In this document: positions 16,418 through 26,092 of the stretch, one piece after another | Numbering within the stretch: position 1 is the stretch's first letter | How the letters are laid out: the number at the start of each line of letters is the position of its first letter | Assembly: GCA_031271005.1 (NCBI GenBank) | Contig: JAISWT010000142.1 | Coordinates: 1-45,829 of the forward strand | Source of the DNA: Prevotellaceae bacterium | Lineage (GTDB): Bacteria > Bacteroidota > Bacteroidia > Bacteroidales > Paludibacteraceae | Reading direction: 5' to 3' | Length of the DNA: 45,829 bases | The notes under the pieces: generated by a model | What the model was told of the DNA's origin: nothing | The model's database searches: none | The model's input: the letters and a program-made list of their open reading frames with translations, nothing else | Translations under genes and position numbers: made by a program

Positions 16418-18037
16418 ATGCCCGAATATATTTTTGAAGCCAGTTGGGAGGTGTGCAACATGATGGGCGGTATCTACACCGTCCTCTCAACCAAAGCCGC
16501 TACACTGCAACAGCAGCACGGCAACAATCTCGTCTTTATCGGTCCCGATGTTTGGACAAACAGTGAAAGTCCTTATTTTGAAGAAGACCGGTCGCTTTTT
16601 GCCCAGTGGAAAACCTTTACTGAAGAAACCTGTAACTTACCTGTACGCACGGGGCGGTGGAAAATTCCCGGTCGTCCGATTGCCGTTCTGGTCAATTTTG
16701 AGGCGCTTTGGGAGCAGCAAAATCGCATCTACGAAGATATGTGGCTGCATTTTGGGGCAAATTCCATCGCCGCATACGGCGACTATGACGAGTGCGCAAT
16801 GTTTGGATACGCAGCAGGAATGATTATCGAAAGTTTTTGCAAGTTCTTTCAAATCAGCACGAAAGCAAAAATTATTGCGCATTTCAACGAATGGCAAACA
16901 AGTTTTGGCGTGTTCTATGTGAAAAAATTTTTGCCAAATATTGCCACCGTTTTTACCACTCACGCCACAACCGTAGGACGCTCAATTGCAGGCAACCACA
17001 AACCGCTTTACAACTACTTGGAAGAGTACAACGGCGACCAGATGGCGCAGGAACTCAATATAGTTTCTAAACATTCCGTAGAAAAAATAGCCGCTCACAT
17101 TGCCGATTGCTTCACTACTGTTAGCCAAATTACTGCCCGCGAATGTGCCTGCCTGCTCGGAAAACAACCTTTTGTTACCCCAAACGGCTTTGAAAATAAT
17201 TTTGTGCCGCCCAAAAATATTTTTAATAAAAAAAGAAAAGAAGCACGCGAATGTTTGCGCCGTGTAAGCGAAAAACTTTTGGGCTACAGCCTGCCCGAAA
17301 ACACATTATTTGTTTCAACAGCAGGACGTTATGAATACAAAAACAAGGGAATAGACACTTTTATAGAAGCAGTGAAGCGCATTGCCGACAACCAAATGCT
17401 CACATCGCAGGTTGTGGCTTTTATAATGGTGCCTGCGCATATTCGCGGAGCGCGTGCAGACCTCGCTACAGCGTTGGAGCAGCCGCAGAAACCGTTCTGT
17501 TCGTGGAACAGATTCACAACCCACGAACTCCACGACTACGACAGCGACAATGTGATGAACGCTTTACGATGGTTCCGCCTGAACAACCAGGAAAATGAGC
17601 AAATAAAAGTGATTTTTGTCCCCTCTTATCTCAACGGCGCAGACGGAATCTTCAACAAAGCATATTACGATTTGCTTATAGGAATGGACCTCACCGTTTT
17701 CCCTTCGTACTACGAGCCTTGGGGATATACCCCGCTGGAAAGCATCGCATTCGCCATTCCTACAATCACAACAGACCTGTCAGGGTTCGGACAATGGGCA
17801 GCAAATGCAACACAAAGCATCGAAAACGGAGTAGGAGTGATTCACCGTAACGACTATAACAATTACGAAGTGGCTTCGGAATTAGCCAAAATGATAGAAA
17901 CATTTGTATGTTTTTCTGATAATAAAATAGCCCAAACACGCAAAAAAGCATCTGAAATAGCCGAAAAAGCGCTCTGGAAACATTTTATCGAATTTTACGA
18001 AAAAGCATACGAAAAGGCGTTGAATAATGTAAAGTAA
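16418..18037 (+). CDS. Glycogen synthase, GT3 (eukaryote-like) family
   Basis: 539 residues. The start EASWEVCNMMGGIYTVLSTK, the HFNEWQ motif (about residue 152) and FPSYYEPWGYTPLES near residue 430 mark the GT3 glycogen synthases of Bacteroidota, which resemble the yeast and animal enzyme rather than GlgA of GT5. It elongates alpha-1,4-glucan using a sugar nucleotide (UDP-glucose in studied GT3 members) in the cytosol. uxaC follows after 73 bp on the same strand, although the pathways are not linked; co-transcription is possible. Confidence 0.94.
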   Translation: MPEYIFEASWEVCNMMGGIYTVLSTKAATLQQQHGNNLVFIGPDVWTNSESPYFEEDRSLFAQWKTFTEETCNLPVRTGRWKIPGRPIAVLVNFEALWEQQNRIYEDMWLHFGANSIAAYGDYDECAMFGYAAGMIIESFCKFFQISTKAKIIAHFNEWQTSFGVFYVKKFLPNIATVFTTHATTVGRSIAGNHKPLYNYLEEYNGDQMAQELNIVSKHSVEKIAAHIADCFTTVSQITARECACLLGKQPFVTPNGFENNFVPPKNIFNKKRKEARECLRRVSEKLLGYSLPENTLFVSTAGRYEYKNKGIDTFIEAVKRIADNQMLTSQVVAFIMVPAHIRGARADLATALEQPQKPFCSWNRFTTHELHDYDSDNVMNALRWFRLNNQENEQIKVIFVPSYLNGADGIFNKAYYDLLIGMDLTVFPSYYEPWGYTPLESIAFAIPTITTDLSGFGQWAANATQSIENGVGVIHRNDYNNYEVASELAKMIETFVCFSDNKIAQTRKKASEIAEKALWKHFIEFYEKAYEKALNNVK

Positions 18038-18110
18038 TCAGTAACGAACTCTAAACTCTAATAACTAATAATTGCTAATTAAAATAAATTTACGACAAAA
18101 AATTTAACAC

Positions 18111-19517
18111 ATGAAAAACTTTTTAGATGAAAACTTTTGTTTGCAGAATGAAACGGCGCAGCATTTGTATCACCGTCATGCCAAACTTCTGCCTGTTATA
18201 GACTATCACTGCCACCTCGACCCGAAGTTGATTGCCGAGGACTATCAGTTTGACAATCTCGGCGAACTATGGCTTAGAGGCGACCACTACAAATGGCGTG
18301 CAATGCGTACCAACGGCGTTGACGAGCGTTTTTGTACAGGCAAAGACACTTCCGACTGGGAAAAATTTGAGAAATGGGCAGCAACAGTGCCTTACACAAT
18401 GCGCAACCCGCTGTATCACTGGACACATCTGGAACTGAAAACTGCCTTTGGCATAACCAAATTGTTAAGTCCGAAAACTGCACGCGAAATATATGATGAA
18501 TGTACTGAGAAGTTGCGTACTCCGCAATTTTCGGCTCGCGGATTGATGTTGCACTACAAGGTGGAAACTGTTTGCACCACCGATGACCCCGTTGATTCGC
18601 TGGAACATCACATCAAACTTGCGCAGGAAAAATTCCCCATAAAAGCGCTACCTACGTGGCGACCGGACAAGGCGATGGCGGTGGAATCGGCGACTGATTT
18701 TCGCGCATACGTGGAAAAACTGTCGGAAGTATCGGGCTGTAATATAAGCAGTTACAAAGACCTGCTTGTTGCGCTGCGCAAAAGGCACGACTTTTTCCAG
18801 TCTGCAGGCTGCAAACTTTCCGACCACGGAATCGAGGAATTTTACGCATTGGACTACACGGATGCGCAAATCGCCGCGATTTTCAACAAAGTATATGGCG
18901 GTCAGGAACTTAACATTGAGGAAATTCTCAAATTTAAGTCGGCAATATTGTACGAAATGGCTGTTCTGGACTGGGAAAGCGGCTGGACACAGCAATTTCA
19001 TTATGGCGCTGTTCGCAACAACAATACGCGGTTGTTCCGTCAGTTAGGACCCGATACGGGCTTTGACAGCATTGGCGACTTCACGGTTGCAAAAACGATG
19101 GCGAAATTTTTTGACCGCCTCGACATTGACAACAAATTAGCAAAAACGATTATCTACAACCTCAATCCGCGCGACAACGACTTGATAGCAACAATGGTTG
19201 GTAACTTTCAAGATGGCTCTGTTGCCGGCAAAATGCAGTTCGGCTCAGGATGGTGGTTCCTCGACCAGAAAGCAGGAATGGAAGCGCAGATGAATTCACT
19301 GTCAAATTTGGGTCTGCTAAGTCGCTTCGTAGGAATGCTTACAGACTCGCGCTCGTTCATTTCGTACCCGCGACACGAGTATTTCCGCCGCATTCTTTGC
19401 AACCTCATCGGAACGGACGTGGAAAACGGACTGCTGCCCAAAGAAGAACTCGGCTTTCTGGAAACTGTGGTTGAAGGTGTAAGTTATTGGAACGCAAAGA
19501 ATTATTTTGACTTTTAA
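18111..19517 (+). CDS. uxaC: Uronate isomerase
   Basis: 468 residues, the usual length. It interconverts D-glucuronate/D-fructuronate and D-galacturonate/D-tagaturonate. The metal-binding start DYHCHLDP (about residues 31-38), the conserved LRGDHYKWRAMR, LHYKVETVCTTDDP and the C-terminal DSRSFISYPRHEYFRRILC are clear. No other hexuronate genes (uxuA, uxaB, kdgK) are nearby, so the pathway is dispersed. The gene implies growth on pectin- or xylan-derived uronic acids. Confidence 0.97.
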   Translation: MKNFLDENFCLQNETAQHLYHRHAKLLPVIDYHCHLDPKLIAEDYQFDNLGELWLRGDHYKWRAMRTNGVDERFCTGKDTSDWEKFEKWAATVPYTMRNPLYHWTHLELKTAFGITKLLSPKTAREIYDECTEKLRTPQFSARGLMLHYKVETVCTTDDPVDSLEHHIKLAQEKFPIKALPTWRPDKAMAVESATDFRAYVEKLSEVSGCNISSYKDLLVALRKRHDFFQSAGCKLSDHGIEEFYALDYTDAQIAAIFNKVYGGQELNIEEILKFKSAILYEMAVLDWESGWTQQFHYGAVRNNNTRLFRQLGPDTGFDSIGDFTVAKTMAKFFDRLDIDNKLAKTIIYNLNPRDNDLIATMVGNFQDGSVAGKMQFGSGWWFLDQKAGMEAQMNSLSNLGLLSRFVGMLTDSRSFISYPRHEYFRRILCNLIGTDVENGLLPKEELGFLETVVEGVSYWNAKNYFDF

Positions 19518-19542
19518 TGATAATAGATACAAAGCAGTTATC

Positions 19543-19671
19543 AGAATTGAGAATTGAGAATTGAGAATTGAGAATTGAGAATTATTTTTACGCGGAACAA
19601 GTATTGCGTCCCTACATTATTACTATCTGCTAATTGCTAATTGCTAATTGCTAACTGCTAATTGCTAATTG
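19543..19671. repeat. Heptamer arrays AGAATTG (5 units) and CTAATTG (6 units)
   Basis: AGAATTG is repeated five times at 19543-19577. CTAATTG is repeated at 19630-19671 with one variant unit (CTAACTG). The arrays fill the convergent gap between uxaC and the DUF58 gene. Confidence 0.85.
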
Positions 19672-19673
19672 TG

Positions 19674-21008
19674 TCAAATTGCTCCTTTTGATTTGAGTTC
19701 CAAATATTTGTTGATTGTGTTAATTGTAAGGTTTTCGGGTTCGGTGAGTATTACTTGAATGCCGTGTCGTTTCAACTCGTTTATAATCAAATACTTGTCA
19801 AAATCAAACTTTTCGGCAATTACTTTATGATAAATTTCGCGCGTTGTGCCGGCATCGGTTTCGGTCAGTTTTTTCAGTTCCACATTTTTGAAAATAATCA
19901 CTACCAGCAGGTGTATTTTGGCTATTGCAAGGAGGTAAGGCAGTTGTCGCTCCAGCGAATCGCGGTTTTCAAAATTAGTGTAAAGCAGCAGTAAACTTCG
20001 TTGGGCAATGTTGCGGCGAATATCCGCATAGAGCCGTCCGAAATCGCTTTCGGCAAAGTCGCTATTGATGCTGTAAAGCGCTTCCAATATTTTGTGCATC
20101 TGTGCCTTACGCCTCTCGGCAGGCACGCGGTTTTCCACTTTTCGCGAGTAAGTAAACAGCCCGGCTTTGTCGCTTTTTTGCAGGGCAACATTTGCAATCA
20201 CCAGCGAGGCATTAATCGCGTAATCAAGCAGCGACAGCCCGCCAAAAGGCATCATCATAACGCGCCCCTTGTCAATCACGCTGTAAACAGGCTGCGCACG
20301 TTCGTCTTGAAACTGATTGACCATCAACTTACTGCGTTTGGCGGTTGCCTTCCAGTTAATGTTCCGAATATCATCGCCCCAAACATAATCCTTTATCTGC
20401 TCAAACTCCATCGTATGTCCAAGTCGGCGGATACGTTTCAGTCCATAATCGGTTAATTGCGTGTGAATTGCGTGCAAATCGTATTTGTGAAGTTGCAAAA
20501 AAGACGGATAGACCGCAATATCTTTATTTTCGGAAAAAATATAACGCCGTCTCACTATCCCCAAAAGCGTTTCGGCATACACGTTTAACTTGCCAAACTG
20601 ATACGCGCCACGTTGTTTTGGGCAGATATTGTAAACGTAATCCTTTGTTTGACGGGGTTTAAGTTTTATTTCAAAATGAAAATCTCGAATCTGAAACTGA
20701 TGCGGGATTTCATCTATTGCGCTTATTTTTAATGTGAAAGGATAACGGTTTTCAAAAGAAATATGTACGGGATTATCATCGCCGTTGCTAAATTTTTCGG
20801 GTAAAAGTCGCTCTGCCCAAATTCCGTTTTTTGTAAAGAAAAGTAAAAAAACATCAGTCAGAATCAGCAGTATAAAGCCTGCAAATGCGAATTTAAGAAG
20901 AATAAAAAGCGGCGAAAAAATGTACGACAGCACAAACGCCGCCACAAAACCCAGCATAAGTTGCAAAAAGCGACTGGTGAGATAGAGCGATTTGATAAAT
21001 TTCAGCAT
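19674..21008 (-). CDS. DUF58 domain protein
   Basis: 444 residues from ATG 21008; an earlier in-frame TTG (21050) lies inside moxR and is less likely. Two membrane segments lie near the N-terminus (about 10-55). The DUF58 signature DYVWGDDIRNINWKATAKRSKLMVNQ is complete, followed by a von Willebrand-A-like C-terminal region. DUF58 proteins are almost always next to a MoxR ATPase, as here with a 16-bp gap, and are thought to form a chaperone-like or metal-insertion system with VWA proteins. The usual VWA/BatA-D genes are not in the window. Confidence 0.92.
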   Translation of the reverse strand: MLKFIKSLYLTSRFLQLMLGFVAAFVLSYIFSPLFILLKFAFAGFILLILTDVFLLFFTKNGIWAERLLPEKFSNGDDNPVHISFENRYPFTLKISAIDEIPHQFQIRDFHFEIKLKPRQTKDYVYNICPKQRGAYQFGKLNVYAETLLGIVRRRYIFSENKDIAVYPSFLQLHKYDLHAIHTQLTDYGLKRIRRLGHTMEFEQIKDYVWGDDIRNINWKATAKRSKLMVNQFQDERAQPVYSVIDKGRVMMMPFGGLSLLDYAINASLVIANVALQKSDKAGLFTYSRKVENRVPAERRKAQMHKILEALYSINSDFAESDFGRLYADIRRNIAQRSLLLLYTNFENRDSLERQLPYLLAIAKIHLLVVIIFKNVELKKLTETDAGTTREIYHKVIAEKFDFDKYLIINELKRHGIQVILTEPENLTINTINKYLELKSKGAI

Positions 21009-21024
21009 CTTTCTGCGGCTTTTT

Positions 21025-22020
21025 TTATCGTGGAACTTCAACTCCGTCAACTATTTGCCTTACAACGGCAGTCGCAGTAAGCCCTTCCATTTCGCGTTCC
21101 GGCGTAAGTAATAATCTGTGTTTCAATACAAAAGGCGCAATAAATTTAATATCCTCAGGAGTAACGAAATCTTTGCCCTGCATAGCCGCGTATGCTTTTG
21201 AAGCATTGAGGATAGCGATTGAAGCACGTGGAGACGCTCCCAAATAGAGGTTGGCGTTGGTGCGCGTAGATACAACAATTTTCGCTATGTATTCTATCAG
21301 CGAATCTTCCACATGTACCTGTCGTACAAGCGCCTGATATTCAACTATTTCGGCAGATGTAATAACTTTTTCAACCTTTGAGGTCTCGTCTTCGCTATCC
21401 ATCAGATTATGATTCCTCACTATCCCAATTTCCTCCTGCAAAGTGGGATACGGAATTTCTATTTTAAACAAAAAACGGTCAAGTTGCGCTTCGGGCAAAC
21501 GATATGTACCTTCCTGTTCCACAGGGTTTTGCGTTGCAATAACTGTAAACGGTTTTGCAAATTTGTGCGTTTGACCGTCAACGGTAATTTGTCGCTCTGC
21601 CATCACCTCAAACAATGCAGCCTGCGTCTTGGCAGGCGCACGATTAATTTCATCAATCATCACGATGCTGGCAAAAACGGGACCTTTTTTGAACTCAAAA
21701 TCTGTAATTTTTTCGTTGAAAACCGAAGTCCCAATCACGTCAGAAGGCATCATGTCGGGCGTGAATTGAATACGGCTGAACGGCGCGTCAATACATTGGG
21801 CAGTGAGTTTTGCCATTATAGTTTTGGCAACGCCCGGCACGCCTTCTATCAGCATGTGAGCGTCCGAAAGAACGGCTGTCAGTATAAGATCGATGGCAAT
21901 GTCCTGACCTACAATAACTTTCTTAATTTCGTGCCGAATGCGAGATACCGAATCCCGCAGCCCCGACAAATCAATACGACCTTGATACGAAAATTGTTCT
22001 GTCTCTGTTTCTATTTCCAT
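21025..22020 (-). CDS. MoxR-family AAA+ ATPase
   Basis: 331 residues. Walker A is GVPGVAKT (60-67) and Walker B VMIDEIN (120-126), followed by RAPAKTQAALFEVMAERQIT. The sensor segment ATQNPVEQEGTYRLPEAQLDRF and the C-terminal SPRASIAILNASKAYA lid are typical of MoxR. It is transcribed together with the DUF58 gene. The target protein is unknown. Confidence 0.95.
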   Translation of the reverse strand: MEIETETEQFSYQGRIDLSGLRDSVSRIRHEIKKVIVGQDIAIDLILTAVLSDAHMLIEGVPGVAKTIMAKLTAQCIDAPFSRIQFTPDMMPSDVIGTSVFNEKITDFEFKKGPVFASIVMIDEINRAPAKTQAALFEVMAERQITVDGQTHKFAKPFTVIATQNPVEQEGTYRLPEAQLDRFLFKIEIPYPTLQEEIGIVRNHNLMDSEDETSKVEKVITSAEIVEYQALVRQVHVEDSLIEYIAKIVVSTRTNANLYLGASPRASIAILNASKAYAAMQGKDFVTPEDIKFIAPFVLKHRLLLTPEREMEGLTATAVVRQIVDGVEVPR

Positions 22021-22054
22021 TTCTCAAAAATAAATTTTATGATAATACGCAGTT

Positions 22055-22103
22055 AGTTTTCAGTTTTCAGTTTTTAGTTTTCAGTTTTTAGAGTTTAGAG
22101 TTT
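22055..22103. repeat. Heptamer array, 7 units (AGTTTTC to AGAGTTT)
   Basis: Seven consecutive 7-bp units in perfect register whose sequence drifts along the array: AGTTTTC twice, AGTTTTT, AGTTTTC, AGTTTTT, AGAGTTT twice. Confidence 0.8.
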
Positions 22104-22128
22104 AGTTAGGAAATAGTTAGAAACTTTA

Positions 22129-22244
22129 ATCAATTAGCAATTAGCAAATCGTAATTCGTAATTTTTAATTCGTAATTGAATATAATTCCTTCATTCCTTC
22201 ATTCCTTAATTGCTACTTGCTACTTGCTACTTGCTACTTGCTAA
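22129..22244. repeat. Heptamer arrays (AGCAATT, CGTAATT, TTGCTAC) and a short octamer run
   Basis: TTGCTAC is repeated four times plus a TTGCTAA unit at 22210-22244. AGCAATT/CGTAATT-type units precede it. An ATTCCTTC octamer repeat at about 22184-22207 is the exception to the 7-bp rule. Confidence 0.7.
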
Positions 22245-22259
22245 CTGCTGTGCTATCTG

Positions 22260-23741
22260 CTATCGTGCCAATAAGCCTATTGCCGGCGCTATGCTGTCGC
22301 TTATCATATCCGAAATCCATAACGGGAACAGCCCCAAAGCCGCGATACAAACAATAAGCACAACAGTTGCGATGCGCTCGTGCCACACGGCATCGGTGAG
22401 TTCCAAAAAATGTTTGTTTTCAACATTGCCAAACAGAATTTTTCCCACCACGCGCAGAATATAAACAGCCGTTATTACTATTGCCGAAATTGCAACGATG
22501 GTAAAGATGCGATGGAAAAGGTCGTTGTGCTGGAATGCGCCCACAAAAATCGTCATTTCGGCAACAAAACCGCTCAATCCGGGCAAGCCCAGCGAGGCAA
22601 GTCCGGCAATCACATAGCACACAGACAAAAACGGCATTATCTTCATCAAGCCCGCCAATTCGCGAATATCGCGCGTGTGCGTGCGTCCGTAAATCATTCC
22701 TATTAAAGCAAAGAAAAGCGCGGTCATAAGTCCGTGTGAAAGCATTTGCAGCACTGCGCCTGTCATTGCCGTTTGATTTAGCATCAATATTGCAAAAAGC
22801 ACCAGCCCGCAATGACTGACCGAAGAGTAGGCATTAATATATTTAAGGTCGGTTTGCACGCAAGCCGAAAACGCGCCGTAAACCACGCTTATACCTGTGA
22901 GAATCAGGAAAATCCATCCCAGTTCGTGTGCCGCCTCAGGCATCAGATAAATTGCCACGCGGAAACATCCGTAACCTCCAAGTTTCATCAATACGCCTGC
23001 GTGCAGCATCGAAACGGCAGTAGGCGCGCTCGCATGTCCGTCAGGCGACCATGTGTGAAACGGAAACAACGCACCCAGAACCCCAAAACCCAAAAACGTG
23101 AGCGGAAAGAGATAGTACTGCGCGGCAATGGGAATATGCTGTTTTGCTATTTCAAGTAAATTCATCGAGGTGGCGCCCGCGCTGTAATAAATGCCAATCA
23201 GCCCGAGCAGCAGAAACGCCGAGCCTCCCATCAGCATTAACGTAAGTTTCATTGCCGAATAATGCCTTTTGCCGCTGCCCCAAACGCCTATCAGCAGATA
23301 CATCGGTATCAGCGCTACTTCGTAGAACATAAACATTGTGAACAAATCTACCGAAATGAAAAAGCCGAACACGCCTGTTGAAAGCAGACAGAACCACATA
23401 AAATATTCTTTGGGCATAGGGTCGATGTTCCACGAGGCAAAAATTCCGGTGAAAACGATAATTGATGACAGCAGCAGCATAGCCACCGAAATTCCGTCAA
23501 CGCCCACAGAATATGCGATGTTGAACCGCTCGTACCACATTACACTTGCGGTGAAAAGCATTTCCGAAGAGTCGCCGCCTGCGCGTGCCGCAAGGTAGGC
23601 ATAAGTTATATAGGCTGCCAGCGCCAGCAACAGGGAGGCGCCTGTTACGCACACTGCACGAATTTGAGTGCGCGTTTTCACTAAAAACAGCCCGCCAAGC
23701 ATCAGCACTGGAATTAATACAAAAAGCGATAAAAGGTTCAT
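22260..23741 (-). CDS. nuoM: NADH-quinone oxidoreductase subunit M
   Basis: 493 residues, a membrane-arm antiporter-like subunit of respiratory complex I with about 14 hydrophobic segments. The key glutamate on helix 5 is Glu141 in FMFYEVALIPMYLL. ALFPFHTWSPDGHASAPTAVSMLHAGVLMKLGGYG carries the conserved Lys and His of helices 7 and 8 (in separate blocks). Normally nuoM sits between nuoL and nuoN. Here neither neighbour is a nuo gene, so it is isolated from its operon. The gene looks intact. Confidence 0.96.
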   Translation of the reverse strand: MNLLSLFVLIPVLMLGGLFLVKTRTQIRAVCVTGASLLLALAAYITYAYLAARAGGDSSEMLFTASVMWYERFNIAYSVGVDGISVAMLLLSSIIVFTGIFASWNIDPMPKEYFMWFCLLSTGVFGFFISVDLFTMFMFYEVALIPMYLLIGVWGSGKRHYSAMKLTLMLMGGSAFLLLGLIGIYYSAGATSMNLLEIAKQHIPIAAQYYLFPLTFLGFGVLGALFPFHTWSPDGHASAPTAVSMLHAGVLMKLGGYGCFRVAIYLMPEAAHELGWIFLILTGISVVYGAFSACVQTDLKYINAYSSVSHCGLVLFAILMLNQTAMTGAVLQMLSHGLMTALFFALIGMIYGRTHTRDIRELAGLMKIMPFLSVCYVIAGLASLGLPGLSGFVAEMTIFVGAFQHNDLFHRIFTIVAISAIVITAVYILRVVGKILFGNVENKHFLELTDAVWHERIATVVLIVCIAALGLFPLWISDMISDSIAPAIGLLAR

Positions 23742-23885
23742 ATTAACTGTTTATTATTTAATAATTTACCATTTATAATTTTTTACAAACGATAAATTTA
23801 TTTTTTAGTTAGCCAAAAAACACAAAATAACGCCACAAATAACGAGTTGAACTTGTTATTCGCATTAATTATTCATCAAAAAAAG

Positions 23886-23957
23886 TACTCTGTAACGGAT
23901 TCGAACCGTTATCTTCTGACTGAGAATCAGGAGTCCTAACCCTTAGACGAACAGAGC
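23886..23957 (-). tRNA. tRNA-Glu (anticodon CUC)
   Basis: A full cloverleaf on the minus strand: acceptor GCTCTGT/ACAGAGT, D-arm GTCT/GGAC, anticodon loop TTCTCAG with CTC at 34-36, and T-arm AACGG/CCGTT with loop TTCGAAT. The CCA end is not encoded. The first anticodon-stem pair is a C-A mismatch. It lies 7 bp downstream of thrS and may be cut out of a thrS-tRNA transcript. Confidence 0.9.
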
Positions 23958-23964
23958 GTGTTGT

Positions 23965-25914
23965 CTATACTGCGTTCATTGCTTTTTCTACTTCGCAGTT
24001 TATTATTTTAGCAAAATCAGGCGCTGACATTGCGCCTTTATCGCCTTCGCCCTGACGGCGCACGGCAATTTGCCTGTTTTCAAGTTCTTTTTCGCCAACA
24101 ACGAGTAAATACGGAATGCGCTTAAGTTCGTTGTCGCGAATTTTGCGTCCTATTTTTTCGTCTCGGTCGTCAATAATTGCACGCACATCTGCGGCATTCA
24201 ACTCTTGCGCCACTTCCATTGCATAGTCGTTGTATTTTTCGGAAATCGGCAGCACAACCGCCTGTTCGGGTGTAAGCCATAGTGGAAATTTGCCTGCCGT
24301 ATGTTCAATAAGTACGGCAACAAAACGCTCCATCGAACCGAAAGGCGCACGGTGAAGCATTACAGGGCGGTGCTTTCTGTTGTCCTCGCCCGTGTATTCA
24401 AGTTCAAAACGTTCGGGCAAATTGTAATCTACCTGAATTGTACCGAGTTGCCAGCGCCTGCCTATCGCATCTTTGACCATAAAATCAAGTTTTGGACCGT
24501 AGAAAGCCGCTTCGCCATATTCTATCTTTGCCTTCAATCCTTTTTCTTCGCATGCCTGAATAATTGCATCTTCCGCTTTAGCCCAATTTTCATCAGAGCC
24601 GATATATTTGTCGCTTGGTTCGAGCGAGCGCAACGAAATTTGCGCCTCAAAGTTTTTGAAATCAAGGGCTTTAAAAATGATGAAAATAATGTCCATTACT
24701 TTCAAAAATTCCTCTTTAATCTGTTCCGGGCGGCAAAAAATATGCGCATCGTCCTGAGTAAAAGAGCGCGCGCGCGTCAGTCCGTGCAGTTCGCCGCTTT
24801 GCTCGTAGCGATATACAGTTCCAAACTCGGCAATGCGCAGGGGCAAATCTTTATACGAACGCGGTTTTGCTTTGTAAATTTCGCAGTGGTGCGGGCAATT
24901 CATTGGTTTGAGCAGATATTCTTCGCCCTCTTCGGGCGTAGTTATCGGGCGGAACGAGTCCTTGCCGTATTTTTCCCAGTGCCCTGAAGTTACATACAGA
25001 TTTTTATTGCCTATGTGCGGGGTTATAACTTGTTGATAGCCGTATTTTTTTTGAACTTTTTTCAAAAAATCTTCCAGTCGCAGCCTTATGAGCGTTCCGT
25101 TGGGCAACCACAGCGGCAGTCCTTTACCTACCGTTTCCGAGAAAGCAAAGAGTTCGAGTTCGCGCCCTATTTTTCTGTGGTCGCGTTTTTTTGCCTCCTC
25201 CAAAAGCACGAGGTATTCGTCAAGCATTTTTTTCTTTGGGAAGGAAATTCCGTAAATTCGCGTGAGCATTTTACGCTTTTCGTCCCCGCGCCAGTATGCT
25301 CCTGCCACGCTGAGCAGTTTTATCGCTTTAATTTCGCCTGTGTTTGTCAAGTGCGGTCCGCGACACAGATCGGTAAAATTGCCTTGCGTGTAAAGCGAGA
25401 TTGAGCCGTCTGCTAAATCGCTGATTAACTCAACTTTATACTCGTCTCCTTTGTCTGTGAATTTTTGCAGCGCGTCAATTTTACTAATATCGCTGCGTAG
25501 AATCGGCTCTTTTTTGGCTGCCAACTCAATCATTTTTTGCTCAATGGCTGGTAAATCGCTTTCCTTAATCACAATGTCGCCCGCATCCACATCGTAATAA
25601 AAGCCGTTTTCAATTGCCGGACCAATACCAAATTTAATATTCGGGTAAATTTCCTGCAATGCCTCAGCCATCAGGTGCGCCGATGAATGCCAGTAGGCGT
25701 GTTTGCCTTCGTCGTCGTCCCATTTGTAGAGTTTCACTGCGGCGTCTTCGGTTATCGGGCGCGACAAGTCCCATGTTTGACCGTTTACGCCCATAGAAAG
25801 CGCCTCTGCAGCAAGACGCGGACTGATACTTTCGGCTATTTGCAAACCCGTGACGCCGCTGTTGTACTGTCGCACAGAGCCATCGGGAAAAGTTATGTTG
25901 ATTTTACCTGCCAT
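23965..25914 (-). CDS. thrS: Threonyl-tRNA synthetase
   Basis: 649 residues from ATG 25914. The N-terminal TGS domain starts INITFPDGS. The editing domain has [12 protein letters not shown] and [14 protein letters not shown]. The class II core has [26 protein letters not shown] and [16 protein letters not shown]. The in-frame TTG at 25938 is rejected because a -7 element (TAATTTTG on the minus strand, 25949-25956) would leave almost no leader. In many bacteria infC-rpmI-rplT follow thrS; here a tRNA gene and nuoM follow instead. Confidence 0.98.
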   Translation of the reverse strand: MAGKINITFPDGSVRQYNSGVTGLQIAESISPRLAAEALSMGVNGQTWDLSRPITEDAAVKLYKWDDDEGKHAYWHSSAHLMAEALQEIYPNIKFGIGPAIENGFYYDVDAGDIVIKESDLPAIEQKMIELAAKKEPILRSDISKIDALQKFTDKGDEYKVELISDLADGSISLYTQGNFTDLCRGPHLTNTGEIKAIKLLSVAGAYWRGDEKRKMLTRIYGISFPKKKMLDEYLVLLEEAKKRDHRKIGRELELFAFSETVGKGLPLWLPNGTLIRLRLEDFLKKVQKKYGYQQVITPHIGNKNLYVTSGHWEKYGKDSFRPITTPEEGEEYLLKPMNCPHHCEIYKAKPRSYKDLPLRIAEFGTVYRYEQSGELHGLTRARSFTQDDAHIFCRPEQIKEEFLKVMDIIFIIFKALDFKNFEAQISLRSLEPSDKYIGSDENWAKAEDAIIQACEEKGLKAKIEYGEAAFYGPKLDFMVKDAIGRRWQLGTIQVDYNLPERFELEYTGEDNRKHRPVMLHRAPFGSMERFVAVLIEHTAGKFPLWLTPEQAVVLPISEKYNDYAMEVAQELNAADVRAIIDDRDEKIGRKIRDNELKRIPYLLVVGEKELENRQIAVRRQGEGDKGAMSAPDFAKIINCEVEKAMNAV

Positions 25915-26045
25915 TTTATGCTCTTTTGAACAATTCAAAATTCGGTTGCAAAATTAACTGTTTTTTAGTTATTAAAAAAAAGATTTCTCAAAAAAAAGGC
26001 AAAAACCCGCTAAAGAGTTTTCAGTTATCAGAATTTTTATTTTGT

Positions 26046-26067
26046 CTCCCGCTTGGGCGGGACAAGT
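26046..26067 (+). repeat. REP-like palindrome, single copy
   Basis: The CTCCCGCTTGGGCGGGACAA variant with a C-to-G change in the loop; the same variant is at 27472-27493. The pair brackets the methyltransferase gene. Confidence 0.8.
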
Positions 26068-26092
26068 CTTACTCTTTCAAGTCTGCTCTTTG

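Noticed and set aside
19543-19671. Regular repeats considered as a CRISPR array
   Set aside because: Units are 7 bp without spacers; no cas genes are present.
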